DNA of 36,197 nt from Sulfuritalea sp. (GCA_020048435.1 JAIFMO010000054.1:1-36197); one strand, 5' to 3'; counted from the first letter of the stretch, positions 7,336 through 16,279 are shown. Made by a program: numbers and translations. The notes: generated by a model from the letters alone, not told the origin.

Positions 7336-10300
7336 GGTCGATCTGAATTGACGTTGACGCCCAACTCGGCGCCAAGCTCAAGCAACGCACTGCGCGCCGC
7401 ATCATAATCATAACGCTCAAGGCAATCGACAACATCACCCATAAGTTCACTGGCTTTGCCCGACGCGGGGATGAATCGGCGCAGATCGGCAACAGCATCC
7501 TCCGAACTGGCGTCGTACTTTGCCAGCTTGGCCAGTGCCGACCACATCAACGCGGGCAACTGTTCGGTATATTCCCCGCCCCACGCCGATGCCTCCGCTG
7601 TGGTAGCCGGCCGAGGCGGAATCATATGATCGACCCCTGTCAGGAAAAGGGACAGATCCGAGCTGACAGAATCAAGCAAACGCTCCATGCGGGCGGGGTC
7701 GGTATCCCGCTGCATGCCATGTTCAAGGTCGGCCGCCTTATCCCGCAAGCTATCCGCGCCGAGTGTTCCTGCGACACCCTTGAGGGTATGCGCAAGATGC
7801 CTGGCGTGGTCGCGCCGCCCTTCGACCAGGGCCAGGCGAATTTCGGCAATGGCGTCGCGATTGCGGCTGCGAAACTTGTCCAAAACTCTCAAATAGGCCG
7901 TCGAATCACCGCCCAACCGTTTGACGGCCTCATCCACGTTGATGCCTGGCAGGTGCGGGAGACTCGGGTCGGACTCCGGGCTTGCCAGCGGCTGCATCGC
8001 AATCTTGCCAGGCGCCTGGGCTGGTTTGACCCAGCGGGCGAGCGTCGCAAACATTTCCAGCGGATTGACAGGCTTGGCAATATGGTCGTTCATGCCGGCC
8101 GCCAGGCATTTTTCCCGATCCCTGATCATGGCACTGGCCGTCATGGCGATGATTGGCAGTTCGGCCGCGGAATACTGACCGCGGATTTCCCGCGCCGCCT
8201 CGACGCCATCCATGACCGGCATATGAACATCCATCAGAATGCCGTCAAATCGATGAATCCGGCACAGGCTGACGGCCTGCGCCCCATCGCCGGCAATCGT
8301 AACCAGCACACCGGCGCCTTCAAGTATCTGCCGCGCAACGTCCTGATTGATTTCATTATCCTCGACCAACAGCAATTGCGTGCCGACAATGCTGTCCAGT
8401 ACACCACGCGCGCCCTCATCCGCGCTCGCTTGCGGGCTGGAACGACTGAACAGGCCAAGCACCGTGGCGAGCAACCGGGCCGCCGAGAAGGGTTTCGTCA
8501 GCATGGCGCTGATGAAGGGAAGTTCATGCTGGCGATAGGCATGACCGTGCATGGATATCATCAGGATTTTTGGCTGGGTAACGGCGCCAGCAACTGCCGC
8601 GACTCGGCGTGCGGTTTCGATACCGTCAAGTTCGGGCATTTCCCAATCCACGACAACGAGGTCGTAGGAAACGGACTTTGACACGGCGTTTTCATAGATA
8701 GCCAAGCCGTTCTGGCCACCAATCGCTTCGGTGACGCGAAACCCGATCTCCTCCAGATAGCGTCGCGTCACCTGCCGCGCGCGATTATTGTCATCCACGA
8801 TCAGGGCAGTCAGGCCCTTGAATTCATCTACCACCGGACGAATTGCGTTTGACTCGCCCGCACGCTTGCCAAAGCTCGCAATAAACGAGAACTGCGTACC
8901 CTTGCCGGGAATGCTTTTGGCCTCGATGCTGCCACCCATCAAGCCCACCAACCGCTTGCAGATCGATAGTCCGAGACCGGTACCGCCGTATTTGCGGGTG
9001 GTCGAGCCATCGGCCTGCTGGAAGGGCTGAAACAGTTTCAACATTTCGTCGGAACTCATGCCGATCCCGGTGTCGGTCACGGTGAAACGCAGTTCCACGG
9101 TATCGGCGCTTTCCCCGGCAACGTCCACCGTCATCACCACTTCCCCTTGCCGGGTAAATTTGATGGCATTGCCGGCAAGATTGACGAGCACCTGCTCAAG
9201 CCGCAGCGGGTCTCCCATCAATCGTAGCGGGCAGTTCGACGCCACCTCGACGACAACCTCAAGATCTTTTTCCTGGGCCTGGATGGCCGTCAGATTGCTG
9301 ACGTTGTCGATCACCCGATCAAGCTCGAACACCGTTTCTTCGATGCTCAGCCGCCCCGCCTCGATTTTTGAAAAGTCGAGGATATCGTTGATGATGCGCA
9401 ACAAATTATTGGCGGAGGCGCCGATCTTGTCGAGGTAGTCGCGCTGCTGCTGCACGTTGTCCGTCTGCCGACACAGGTAAGTCAGACCGATGATGGCATT
9501 CATGGGGGTGCGAATTTCATGGCTCATGTTCGCCAGGAACTCACCCTTTGCCTGGTTGGCTGCATCGGCATTGGCGATACGCTGGCTCGTCTGCTTCATC
9601 AGCACTTGGATCACCGCCAGGGAAAAAATCTTCACCGCGTCTATCGTCGCATGGGTCCACGGCTCGGACGCACCACTTATTGTTTCCAGCCAGACCGCAA
9701 AGGAACGGCGCGGATAGATGCGGGGGCCATCTTTATCGATGGTAATTTCACCCGTGGGATTGCCCGCCCAGGAAATATTGCGAATGACCTCGGGCCGAAA
9801 CCAGAGAATGAAACTGTTCAACTGCGGATCGAGTGCAATGGCGAGAAGCCCCGAGGCGACGCCAGCATAGCCCTCCGCCGGCGCGTGGAGCATCGACAAG
9901 CTATCGGTCACGAAAACGCCATTGGCAAATTCTTGGTGCTTGAGCCAGCCGAGTAGCGCCAGCAGATCGGCCCGCGGGGGCGTCAAGCCTATCTCGTAGG
10001 TTGTATCGCCAAAACAGGCATAGCTGCCCAACGCGTCCGCGAGACTCAGATAGTCAGACTTGTAGCGGGAAATCAGCAGATCGAAATCGGTGGAGGTACG
10101 CACCAGTTCGGTCAGGTTACGCAAACGCTGGCGGACGTTTTTTTGATTTTCCACCCAGGCAGTCTGCTCGATCGAACTCAGCTTCATCGAGACCGTCTTG
10201 CCAACGAATTCGATAAGTTCCCGCATATAGTTGGAAACCCGTCGTGGCAGTGCGTTATGGCATGCAACGAGGCCCCAGAGCTTGCCTTCATGCATTAACG

Positions 10301-11159
10301 AGACAGTAATCGTGGCGCGCACCCCCATGTTGCGCAGATACTCGATGTGGATCGGCGAAATCGCGCGGAAAATCGAAGAACTCAGATCCAGCGGCTTGCC
10401 GCTCAGTGGATTGACCCGTGGCACCAGCGGCACGGTGGGCGCTTCCGTGTCGGACAGAATCCGCACAAGGTTTTTCTCGTAAAGCAGCCGAGCCTGAGGT
10501 GGAATGTCGCGCGCCGGAAAATGGTGGTGAAGCAGTGACGGCAAGACTTCATTGCGACTTTCGGCAATGACTTCCCCATTCCAGCGGCTGTCGAAACGGT
10601 ACACCATGACCCGGTCAAAGTCGCTGATCCGCTTCAACTCTCGCGCAATGTAATGGCAGTAACTGTCGAGATCGCTCTCGCGGTCGAAGTGCCACATCGA
10701 CTCACGCACCGCGCCAAACAAATGTTCGACTGTAGCCCGTTTCCCCGGAGGAAACGGCTTCAGTTCGATAATCATCAAGGAATCTGCAAGGTGTGCAATC
10801 GCAGAAAGCGGGTGGTTATGCCCGACACAATTTGCGCGGCAATCCAGCGGAATGGTGCGACCTTCCGGAATAGCTTCGAGGCGGTTGCGCAGGACGACGA
10901 TCGTCTCGTCGCAAATCAGATTGGAAATCGGCTGACCGATAATCGACGCAGCGGACTTTCCGAAGCTTGCCTCAATATTTTCACTTGCCATCCGGACGAT
11001 ACCCATATCGTCAATGGCCAACAACATGCCATGATCCTGGATGGCTCCGACGAAATTAATCGGTTCTGAAGCGCAACGTTGTAATGCCTCAGCAAGCAAT
11101 GCCTGTGGGTCTGGCGGCAACTGCCGGGATACATCAGGTGCGTGCCTTTCATTGCTCAA
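7332..11159 (-). CDS. bphP: Bacteriophytochrome hybrid histidine kinase (PAS-GAF-PHY-HK-REC-REC-HPt)
   Basis: A 1275-residue cytosolic red/far-red photoreceptor kinase. The photosensory part has PAS (about 28-135), GAF (about 150-325) and PHY (about 335-515). Cys29 in [17 protein letters not shown] is at the biliverdin-attachment position of bacteriophytochromes. Asp218 in ARDIPPQAR and His271 in [15 protein letters not shown] are chromophore-pocket residues, and PRRSF (483-487) is the PHY tongue motif. The kinase part has His547 (MSHEIRTP), an N-box at about 660, GTGLGL, two receivers (Asp838, Asp977) and an HPt domain (His1124 in AHTLKG). The start is TTG 11159, with AAAGG about 9 bases upstream. 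It heads an operon with HD-GYP and cyclase response regulators, its likely phosphorelay targets. No haem oxygenase gene is visible, so biliverdin must come from elsewhere. Confidence 0.92.
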   Translation of the reverse strand: MSNERHAPDVSRQLPPDPQALLAEALQRCASEPINFVGAIQDHGMLLAIDDMGIVRMASENIEASFGKSAASIIGQPISNLICDETIVVLRNRLEAIPEGRTIPLDCRANCVGHNHPLSAIAHLADSLMIIELKPFPPGKRATVEHLFGAVRESMWHFDRESDLDSYCHYIARELKRISDFDRVMVYRFDSRWNGEVIAESRNEVLPSLLHHHFPARDIPPQARLLYEKNLVRILSDTEAPTVPLVPRVNPLSGKPLDLSSSIFRAISPIHIEYLRNMGVRATITVSLMHEGKLWGLVACHNALPRRVSNYMRELIEFVGKTVSMKLSSIEQTAWVENQKNVRQRLRNLTELVRTSTDFDLLISRYKSDYLSLADALGSYACFGDTTYEIGLTPPRADLLALLGWLKHQEFANGVFVTDSLSMLHAPAEGYAGVASGLLAIALDPQLNSFILWFRPEVIRNISWAGNPTGEITIDKDGPRIYPRRSFAVWLETISGASEPWTHATIDAVKIFSLAVIQVLMKQTSQRIANADAANQAKGEFLANMSHEIRTPMNAIIGLTYLCRQTDNVQQQRDYLDKIGASANNLLRIINDILDFSKIEAGRLSIEETVFELDRVIDNVSNLTAIQAQEKDLEVVVEVASNCPLRLMGDPLRLEQVLVNLAGNAIKFTRQGEVVMTVDVAGESADTVELRFTVTDTGIGMSSDEMLKLFQPFQQADGSTTRKYGGTGLGLSICKRLVGLMGGSIEAKSIPGKGTQFSFIASFGKRAGESNAIRPVVDEFKGLTALIVDDNNRARQVTRRYLEEIGFRVTEAIGGQNGLAIYENAVSKSVSYDLVVVDWEMPELDGIETARRVAAVAGAVTQPKILMISMHGHAYRQHELPFISAMLTKPFSAARLLATVLGLFSRSSPQASADEGARGVLDSIVGTQLLLVEDNEINQDVARQILEGAGVLVTIAGDGAQAVSLCRIHRFDGILMDVHMPVMDGVEAAREIRGQYSAAELPIIAMTASAMIRDREKCLAAGMNDHIAKPVNPLEMFATLARWVKPAQAPGKIAMQPLASPESDPSLPHLPGINVDEAVKRLGGDSTAYLRVLDKFRSRNRDAIAEIRLALVEGRRDHARHLAHTLKGVAGTLGADSLRDKAADLEHGMQRDTDPARMERLLDSVSSDLSLFLTGVDHMIPPRPATTAEASAWGGEYTEQLPALMWSALAKLAKYDASSEDAVADLRRFIPASGKASELMGDVVDCLERYDYDAARSALLELGAELGVNVNSDRP

Positions 11160-11183
11160 GGGAACGACCTTTCGCCGCTGGGG

Positions 11184-11216
11184 GGGGACAAGCCACCAAA
11201 ATCGTGGTCTGTCCCC
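11184..11216. repeat. REP-like imperfect palindrome (GGGGACA...TGTCCCC)
   Basis: Two 13-base arms separated by CAAAATC pair with one mismatch and one G-T pair, bounded by GGGGACA and TGTCCCC. A run of eight G begins at 11180. It lies just past the stop of the Gly-rich gene and 25 bases before the TTG start of the bacteriophytochrome gene, both on the minus strand. No T-tract follows on that strand, so it is more like a REP/RAYT-type palindrome than a textbook terminator, but it could attenuate transcription between the two genes. Confidence 0.5.
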
Positions 11217-11224
11217 TATTTTAC

Positions 11225-11725
11225 TTACCAGCCCCAGCCGCCGGGAAACCAGTTGTTACCGCCGTTGTAGCCGTTGTTACCATTGCCATTGCCCCAGCCA
11301 TTGCTGTTGCCGGACTCGTAGCCATTGCCGTCACCGTTACCGCTGAAACCGAAAGTCATGCTGCCATTACCCCGACCATTGCCGCGGCCGTTGCCGCGGC
11401 CATTGCCGCGACTGTTGCCATTGCCGTAACCATTACCGTTGCCGTAACCGTTGTCGCCCCACTGGCCGTAGCCAGGACCACCACCGTAGCCCGGGCCACC
11501 GCCATAACCAGGCATGCCACCGTAGCCGGGCATGCCGCCGTAACCGGGAGCACCACCGCCGTAGCCAGGAGCACCACCCCAAGCAGGCATGGCACCATTA
11601 CCGGGAGCGCCACCCCAACCGCCGGGCGCGCCGCCGAAGCCGGACGGATAGCCCTGCGCCAGTGCCGTTCCGGCAAGCGCGCCCAGCGCGAGAGCGAACA
11701 CCATTTTGCTGAATTTTGATTTCAT
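11225..11725 (-). CDS. Secreted Gly-rich repeat protein, sulfur-globule-protein-like
   Basis: A 166-residue precursor. A Sec signal peptide (1-23, ending ALA-Q) is followed by almost pure low-complexity sequence. There are about six PGYGG-type repeats (54-86, with GAPGYGG, GMPGYGG and GGPGYGG variants), then GNGYGNGN, then four GNGR units (107-120). The segment SMTFGFSGNGDGNG (122-135) is followed by an Asn/Trp/Gly tail ending GGWGW. There is no cysteine. The ATG at 11725 follows GGAGA with correct spacing; an open frame reaching 11866 is upstream noise. The composition and the short SMxFxxSG-like segment recall Gly/Tyr/Asn-rich sulfur globule coat proteins, and the window also has flavocytochrome c sulfide dehydrogenase. 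Other secreted Gly-rich structural proteins would look alike, so the family is a guess. Confidence 0.65.
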   Translation of the reverse strand: MKSKFSKMVFALALGALAGTALAQGYPSGFGGAPGGWGGAPGNGAMPAWGGAPGYGGGAPGYGGMPGYGGMPGYGGGPGYGGGPGYGQWGDNGYGNGNGYGNGNSRGNGRGNGRGNGRGNGSMTFGFSGNGDGNGYESGNSNGWGNGNGNNGYNGGNNWFPGGWGW

Positions 11726-12116
11726 TGCTTTGTCTCCAGGAAAAACCACCACGAAAACGGCATTGACCTTCAGGGACACGGATGCCCCTTGAACAGGCTT
11801 GCCGCGAGAAACGAAAATCAAAACCGGGGAACGGAGGGCGAAGCGGGCAACGCGTGGAAACGTCAATAATCAGTGACAATCGGCAATTAACAGCAAAATA
11901 CGCAGCCGGAAAACGGCTCAAATCGACGATTGAAACCCACAAGGACCGCAGCCCAAAAAAGGGCACGCCCAGTAACTGCATACAAAAGTGGGGTTAGGCG
12001 TGGTTGGACTGCATTGTGCCCGAAAAAAGACCGGCGCACCGCCCGTATGGCGGAATTCGCGCAAAGCGGTCGAAAAAGTCTGCAGTCGACGCTGTCCATG
12101 CGGCAGTTCCACCCCG
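11726..12116. other. 391-base intergenic region
   Basis: This lies between the Gly-rich gene and the secretin-like gene, both on the minus strand. On that strand, downstream of the secretin-like stop, a CCGCC/GGCGG hairpin (near 12038-12052) is followed after some bases by six T, and further on GCCC-TTTTTT-GGGC occurs near 11951-11964; either could terminate the upstream gene weakly. The ribosome site GGAGA of the Gly-rich gene is at its left end. I see no credible gene or RNA gene here and no promoter I would commit to. Confidence 0.4.
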
Positions 12117-12899
12117 TCAGGGCAGTTCATCCACCTTCAGCCATATCTGCTGGTCGTCGCGGGTCGTGCTGGCGCCATACGACAAGGTGCCAGCCCGATC
12201 ATGCGAGGCATCGCGTGTCGTTCCGCCCAGCGCCACCCACTCGCCGAGCCGCGCCGACACCGATGTCGTCAGCCGCTGCGAGTTGACGCCACCGGGCTGC
12301 GAGGCTGGCGTATCGTGCGTGGGGCTGATGTCCAGCGTCACTTGGTCGCCAACCACGCGGGGAGCCGCCTGGAAACCCGTGCCGATGTCGCGCCAGACGA
12401 GTCCTTCGGAGACAAGCGCCCCGGTGGGCGTCAGCACAGCCTGGCGGAAGGGCAAGGCGAAAGAGCGGCCGACGTTGATCATGGCGCGACCGCCCTCGAT
12501 GGTCTGCACCATCTGCAAGGCGTTGTCGCGGCTGCTGTAGCGTCGCTCGCCAGCGCGGGCACGGACAGTACTATCGCCGGGACGCAAAACTACCGTACCG
12601 CTAGCGCCGACTTTTTCGGCCTCGACCTGCCCGCCCCGTCGCACGGTGATCAGCAGCCGGCGCAAGGGCCGATCGAGCGCCTCGACCACACGACGGATTT
12701 CGGCCTGATTACGAGGCGAGGCGCGAACGAACAAATGACTATCGACGCCGCTGAGCGCCCCGCCGGGTTCGATCAACGCTTGCAACTGCGGCAGTATCTG
12801 GTCGGCGGTGCGGTGTTGCAGGGCAATGATTTCCAGCGACTGCGCGCCAGCGCCACCCAGCCATGCCAACAGCAAGAAAAAAACAGCAAAGCGAGACAT
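12117..12899 (-). CDS. Orphan secretin-domain periplasmic protein
   Basis: A 260-residue exported protein with signal peptide 1-19 (ending GAGA-QS). Residues about 20-85 (SLEIIALQHRTADQILPQL, VRASPRNQAEIRRVVEALD) match the short N1-type domain of secretins. The C-terminal half (about 140-245) has the pattern of a secretin core: INVGRSFALPF, GLVWRDIGTGFQAAPRVVG, QVTLDISP, LGEWVALGG. Type II or IV secretins are 500-750 residues; this one is short and has no pilus or secretion genes beside it. It may therefore be a reduced secretin relative or a pilotin-like periplasmic part, not a complete pore. The ATG at 12899 has AAAGGAG about 6 bases upstream. Function is unknown beyond the domain call. Confidence 0.65.
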   Translation of the reverse strand: MSRFAVFFLLLAWLGGAGAQSLEIIALQHRTADQILPQLQALIEPGGALSGVDSHLFVRASPRNQAEIRRVVEALDRPLRRLLITVRRGGQVEAEKVGASGTVVLRPGDSTVRARAGERRYSSRDNALQMVQTIEGGRAMINVGRSFALPFRQAVLTPTGALVSEGLVWRDIGTGFQAAPRVVGDQVTLDISPTHDTPASQPGGVNSQRLTTSVSARLGEWVALGGTTRDASHDRAGTLSYGASTTRDDQQIWLKVDELP

Positions 12900-12945
12900 A
12901 ATTCACTCCTTTCGCAACAAAGCCCATCCCCGGCTCGCGCCTTAC

Positions 12946-12974
12946 TTGGTCTGTAGGGTGCTCATCCATATAAT
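12946..12974 (+). promoter_or_regulatory. sigma70-type promoter for metY
   Basis: The -10 is a perfect TATAAT (12969-12974), with TTGGTC (12946-12951) 17 bases upstream as a partial -35 (3 of 6). This places the transcript start about 37 bases before the metY ATG. No SAM-riboswitch-like fold was recognised in the short leader. Confidence 0.55.
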
Positions 12975-13018
12975 CGAAGGCGCCGTTCAAACCCCTCGAC
13001 CATCCACAAGGAATCGCA

Positions 13019-14305
13019 ATGAAACTGGAAACCATCGCCGTACATGGCGGCTTTAGCCCCGACCCGACGACCAAGGCGGTGGCGGTGCCTATTTACCAGA
13101 CAACATCCTACGCCTTCGATAGTACCCAGCATGGCGCCGACCTGTTCGACCTCAAAGTACCCGGCAATATCTACACCCGCATGATGAACCCAACACAGGA
13201 TGTACTGGAAAAGCGTGTCGCGGCGATGGAAGGTGGCATCGCCGGTCTGGCGCTGGCCTCGGGCATGGCAGCTGTGACCTATTCGATCCAAACGATTTCC
13301 GAGGCGGGTGACAACATCATTTCAGCCTCGACCCTTTACGGCGGCACTTACAACCTGTTCGCCCACACCCTGCCGCAATACGGCATCGACGTGCGCTTCG
13401 CCGACTACCGCGATCCGGCCTCCTTCGCGAAACTGATCGACGGCAAGACCAAGGCCATTTTCTGCGAATCGGTTGGCAACCCGCTGGGTAACATCACCGA
13501 CTTCGAGCCGCTGGCCGAGATTGCCCACAAGCATGGCATACCGCTGATCGTCGACAACACCGTGCCCTCGCCTTACCTCTGCCGCCCCTTTGAGCACGGT
13601 GCCGACATCGTGGTGCACGCGCTGACAAAGTATCTGGGCGGCCACGGCAACAGTATCGGCGGCATGATCGTCGATTCCGGGAAATTTCCCTGGACCGAGC
13701 ACAAGACCCGGTTCAAGCGACTCAATGAACCCGACGTTTCCTATCACGGCGTGGTCTATACCGAAGCGCTCGGCCCCGCCGCCTACATCGGTCGTGCCCG
13801 CGTGGTGCCGCTGCGTAATATGGGCGCGGCCATCTCGCCTTTCAACGCCTTCCTGATCCTGCAAGGGGTGGAAACGCTGCCTCTGCGCATGGACCGCATT
13901 TGCGAAAATTCGGTGAAGATCGCCGAATTTCTCAAGTTGCATCCGAAGGTCAGTTGGGTCAATTACGCTGGCCTGAAAGATCACAAGGACTTCCCGCTGG
14001 TCGAGAAATACATGGGCGGCAAGGCCTCCGGCATTCTCAATTTCGGCGTCAAGGGCGCTGGCAACGCAGGCGGCCGCGAAGCCGGCGGCAAGTTCCAGGA
14101 TGCGCTCAATCTGGTCACGCGACTGGTAAATATCGGCGACTGCAAGACGCTGGCCTGCCATCCGGCCACGACCACCCATCGCCAGTTGGGGCCGGAAGAA
14201 ATGGCCAAAGCCGGTGTTTCCGAGGACATGATCCGGCTATCCGTCGGCATCGAGCATATAGACGACCTCATCGCAGATCTCGACCAAGCGCTGAAGGCGG
14301 CTTGA
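13019..14305 (+). CDS. metY: O-acetylhomoserine sulfhydrylase (aminocarboxypropyltransferase)
   Basis: A 428-residue PLP enzyme of the Cys/Met metabolism family. It makes homocysteine from O-acetylhomoserine and sulfide, the direct sulfhydrylation route to methionine. The PLP lysine is Lys204 in HALTKYLGGHGNSIGG. Other family blocks are TLYGGTYNLF, FCESVGNPLGNITD, IPLIVDNTVPSPYLCRP and the C-terminal LACHPATTTHRQL with SVGIEHIDDLIADL. Length fits MetY (about 425-435) and not the shorter MetB/MetC/MetZ (380-400). The ATG at 13019 has AAGGAA 6 bases upstream. The gene consumes free sulfide, which suits a sulfide-handling organism. Its stop overlaps the start of the next gene. Confidence 0.93.
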   Translation: MKLETIAVHGGFSPDPTTKAVAVPIYQTTSYAFDSTQHGADLFDLKVPGNIYTRMMNPTQDVLEKRVAAMEGGIAGLALASGMAAVTYSIQTISEAGDNIISASTLYGGTYNLFAHTLPQYGIDVRFADYRDPASFAKLIDGKTKAIFCESVGNPLGNITDFEPLAEIAHKHGIPLIVDNTVPSPYLCRPFEHGADIVVHALTKYLGGHGNSIGGMIVDSGKFPWTEHKTRFKRLNEPDVSYHGVVYTEALGPAAYIGRARVVPLRNMGAAISPFNAFLILQGVETLPLRMDRICENSVKIAEFLKLHPKVSWVNYAGLKDHKDFPLVEKYMGGKASGILNFGVKGAGNAGGREAGGKFQDALNLVTRLVNIGDCKTLACHPATTTHRQLGPEEMAKAGVSEDMIRLSVGIEHIDDLIADLDQALKAA

Positions 14306-15249
14306 TTCCAGTGGACGTCCGCCACGCTCCAGCCCCTGCCTGCCTGGCCCAGTGCGACCCGACAGGCAGGGTCGACCTGGAAGACGCGCGCGTAGTCGAG
14401 TCGGAAATCGTGGCAATCCTGGCGCGACGCATGGGCCCAATAGACCCGGGCCTGCTGTCGCGGGCCATCGCTGACCTCAGCCGGGCCTATCGCGGCGAAT
14501 ATCCAGGGCTGCTGCGGTGTGACACGCTTTATCATGACATGCGTCACGCCCTTGAAACGGGGCTCACCATGGCGCGACTACTCGATGGCCACGCGCAACG
14601 CGCCGCTGCCGAAAACCTGCCGGCCATTGATGGGCGACTCGCCCTGCTGGGCATGGTGCTGGCGCTCTACCACGATATCGGCCTGCTGCGCCGACCCAAC
14701 GAAGCGGACATCTGGGGGGCGACGCTGACGCCAGTACATGAAGAACGCGGCGTCGAGTTCATGCGCGGTTATCTCGCCGGCACCCCGCTGGCCGACCTCA
14801 CCGACCTCACCGATCTGATCATGCCGACCAAGCTGGTCTTCAAGATTCCACCGGACTGGTCACCCCTGCGCCGGCACCTCGGCAGCCTGATCGCCACGGC
14901 CGATCTGCTGAGCCAAATGGCGGATCGCTGCTATCTCGAAAAGTGCCGCGATTTCCTTTTCCTGGAATTTAGCGCCATTGGTCTGGCGGGCACCAGCAGC
15001 AGCCCCTATCCCGACCGCGAAACCCTGCTGGCCAAGACGCCAGCCTTCTACACCGGTTTCATCGACCGCCGCCTCAGCGAGGAATTCGGCAACGTCCGCC
15101 GCCTCATCGCCGTCCACCACGCGGGGTTCGATCCCTACGACGCGGCCATCCGGCGCAATCTCGACTATCTTGCCGGCATTCTCGCCAGCCAGGATTTCAC
15201 CCGTCTGCGGCGCCACCCCAAGACGTTCGTACCCGAAGGGAAACTGTAA
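14302..15249 (+). CDS. HD-domain metal-dependent phosphohydrolase
   Basis: A 315-residue soluble protein. The HD signature is split in the usual way: YHDMRHALETGLTMARLL (first His) and LALYHDIGLLRRP (HD pair), with a further VHHAG near the C-terminus. The first block resembles the YHN-HA motif of cyclic-nucleotide phosphodiesterases, so a cyclic-nucleotide substrate is possible but unproven. No GYP motif is present. The proposed start is TTG 14302, giving a 4-base TTGA overlap with metY and AAGG about 5 bases upstream; GTG 14311 is almost as likely. A much longer frame opening at 13900 runs over metY and is not coding. The tight spacing makes it part of the metY transcript. Confidence 0.7.
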   Translation: MIPVDVRHAPAPACLAQCDPTGRVDLEDARVVESEIVAILARRMGPIDPGLLSRAIADLSRAYRGEYPGLLRCDTLYHDMRHALETGLTMARLLDGHAQRAAAENLPAIDGRLALLGMVLALYHDIGLLRRPNEADIWGATLTPVHEERGVEFMRGYLAGTPLADLTDLTDLIMPTKLVFKIPPDWSPLRRHLGSLIATADLLSQMADRCYLEKCRDFLFLEFSAIGLAGTSSSPYPDRETLLAKTPAFYTGFIDRRLSEEFGNVRRLIAVHHAGFDPYDAAIRRNLDYLAGILASQDFTRLRRHPKTFVPEGKL

Positions 15250-15266
15250 CCGGCGGCGCGCCTTGG

Positions 15267-15587
15267 CTATTTTCCTGCTGACTCAGCCGCATTTGCCTTC
15301 TTCGACTTGTCATCGCTGCCGCTACCCGTAACCGCCCGCACCCCGGCTGCGGTCACATCCACAGCAGCCCCCACCACCGAGGCACCCGCACTAACCACCG
15401 TCGCACCGACGGAGACCGCAGCATCGGCGACAGCGATAACCGAACAACCCGACAACGGCAAGAGGAAAGCAAACAGGAAAATAGAACGTAGCGAACGAAA
15501 AAAAGGCCAAGTCTTACGACCTGGTCCCTGAATCAGGCGCACACCAAGGGATTCGACCTTCTTACCCACGAATTTGTAGCTTTGCAT
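15267..15587 (-). CDS. Small predicted lipoprotein
   Basis: A 106-residue protein if started at ATG 15587. A hydrophobic stretch ends in the lipobox LPLSGC (Cys48), followed by an Ala/Val/Gly-rich segment (AVADAAVSVGATVVSAGASV) and a charged Lys-rich tail. It resembles small uncharacterised proteobacterial outer-membrane lipoproteins with alternating Ala/Val/Gly. The 30-residue region before the hydrophobic core is long for a lipoprotein signal, and no good Shine-Dalgarno is seen before 15587, so the true start may lie further in. It converges with the HD gene, leaving 17 bases between stops. Function is unknown. Confidence 0.55.
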   Translation of the reverse strand: MQSYKFVGKKVESLGVRLIQGPGRKTWPFFRSLRSIFLFAFLLPLSGCSVIAVADAAVSVGATVVSAGASVVGAAVDVTAAGVRAVTGSGSDDKSKKANAAESAGK

Positions 15588-15763
15588 ATTGTGATCCACT
15601 AGCGTCCAGTTCGATGAATCGAGAGTTCCAATTTAAGAAGTGTGCCATACAATTAAACGGTCGCGACTTGTGCGTAAAATGCCGAGTGCGAATCCCCCTC
15701 CCCCAAAGAAGCTGCCGGAAACATGCAGAAATTTCGCACCCTACTGAAAAGGAAACTGCTGAC

Positions 15764-16279
15764 ATGGTCACTATGAAAAAAAGCTTGGCAATGGCCGCTG
15801 TAATTGCGGCCGCCGTCACACTGCCAGGCATTGCCTCGGCGCAGTGGACTTCGCAACCCAACGGTTGGGGCTATCCGGCGGGTGGTGCATATCCCGGCAA
15901 CTGGGGCAACAATAACAATGGCTGGGGCAATGGCAGCGGCTATGGTAGCGGCTATGGCCGGGGCAAAGGTGGTGGCCGCGGGCGTGTCTGCTTCAGCATG
16001 GATGCCAGCGGAAACATGGACGACTGGATCAACACCAACGGCTGGGGCAACAACGGCTGGGGTAACGGCAACGGCTGGGGCAACAATAACAATGGCTGGG
16101 GAAATGGCAACGGTGCGGGTAATGGCCGCGGCTATGGTCGGGGCAACGCCCGCGGCCAGGTCTGCTTCAGCATGGATGCCAATGGCTGGATGGACGACTG
16201 GTTCAACGGCAACAGTTGGGGAAACAATGGCTGGGGCAACAACGGCTGGGGTAGTGGCCCGTGGCGCAGGGGCTGGTAA
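15764..16279 (+). CDS. Secreted Asn/Gly/Trp-rich tandem-repeat protein, sulfur-globule-protein-like
   Basis: A 171-residue precursor with a Sec signal peptide (about 1-26, ending ASA-QW). The mature chain is two tandem units with a 58-residue period. Each has NNNNGWGNG, a Gly/Tyr/Arg stretch and VCFSMDxxGxMDDW, ending in NNGWGN. Each unit holds a single cysteine (Cys76, Cys134) and an acidic MDDW. ATG 15764 is chosen because GGAA lies about 10 bases upstream; ATG 15773 (MKKS) is the next option. It shares composition, export signal and the S/F-x-M-containing segment with the Gly-rich protein at 11225-11725, so the two are probably paralogues. A sulfur-globule or other extracellular structural role is inferred from composition and sulfide-oxidation genes nearby. 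Confidence 0.65.
   Translation: MVTMKKSLAMAAVIAAAVTLPGIASAQWTSQPNGWGYPAGGAYPGNWGNNNNGWGNGSGYGSGYGRGKGGGRGRVCFSMDASGNMDDWINTNGWGNNGWGNGNGWGNNNNGWGNGNGAGNGRGYGRGNARGQVCFSMDANGWMDDWFNGNSWGNNGWGNNGWGSGPWRRGW
15901..16248 (+). repeat. Two-copy 174-base tandem repeat inside the Asn/Gly/Trp-rich gene
   Basis: The stretch CTGGGGCAACAATAACAATG begins at 15901 and again at 16075. The encoded VCFSMD block also recurs after 58 codons. Period 174 bases keeps frame, so the gene grew by in-frame duplication. Confidence 0.75.

Noticed and set aside
11356-11719. Plus-strand frames opposite the Gly-rich gene (Ala/Thr/Val repeats)
   Set aside because: They are antisense products of repeat DNA, with no signal peptide or start signal.
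12900-13018. SAM riboswitch upstream of metY
   Set aside because: I looked for a SAM-II or similar leader, but the putative transcript start leaves only about 37 bases, too short for one.
13322-14179. 285-codon open frame on the minus strand
   Set aside because: It is the complement of metY; high GC content keeps the antisense frame open.
13900-14301. Upstream extension of the HD-hydrolase frame
   Set aside because: It overlaps the metY coding region in another frame and shows no conserved pattern.
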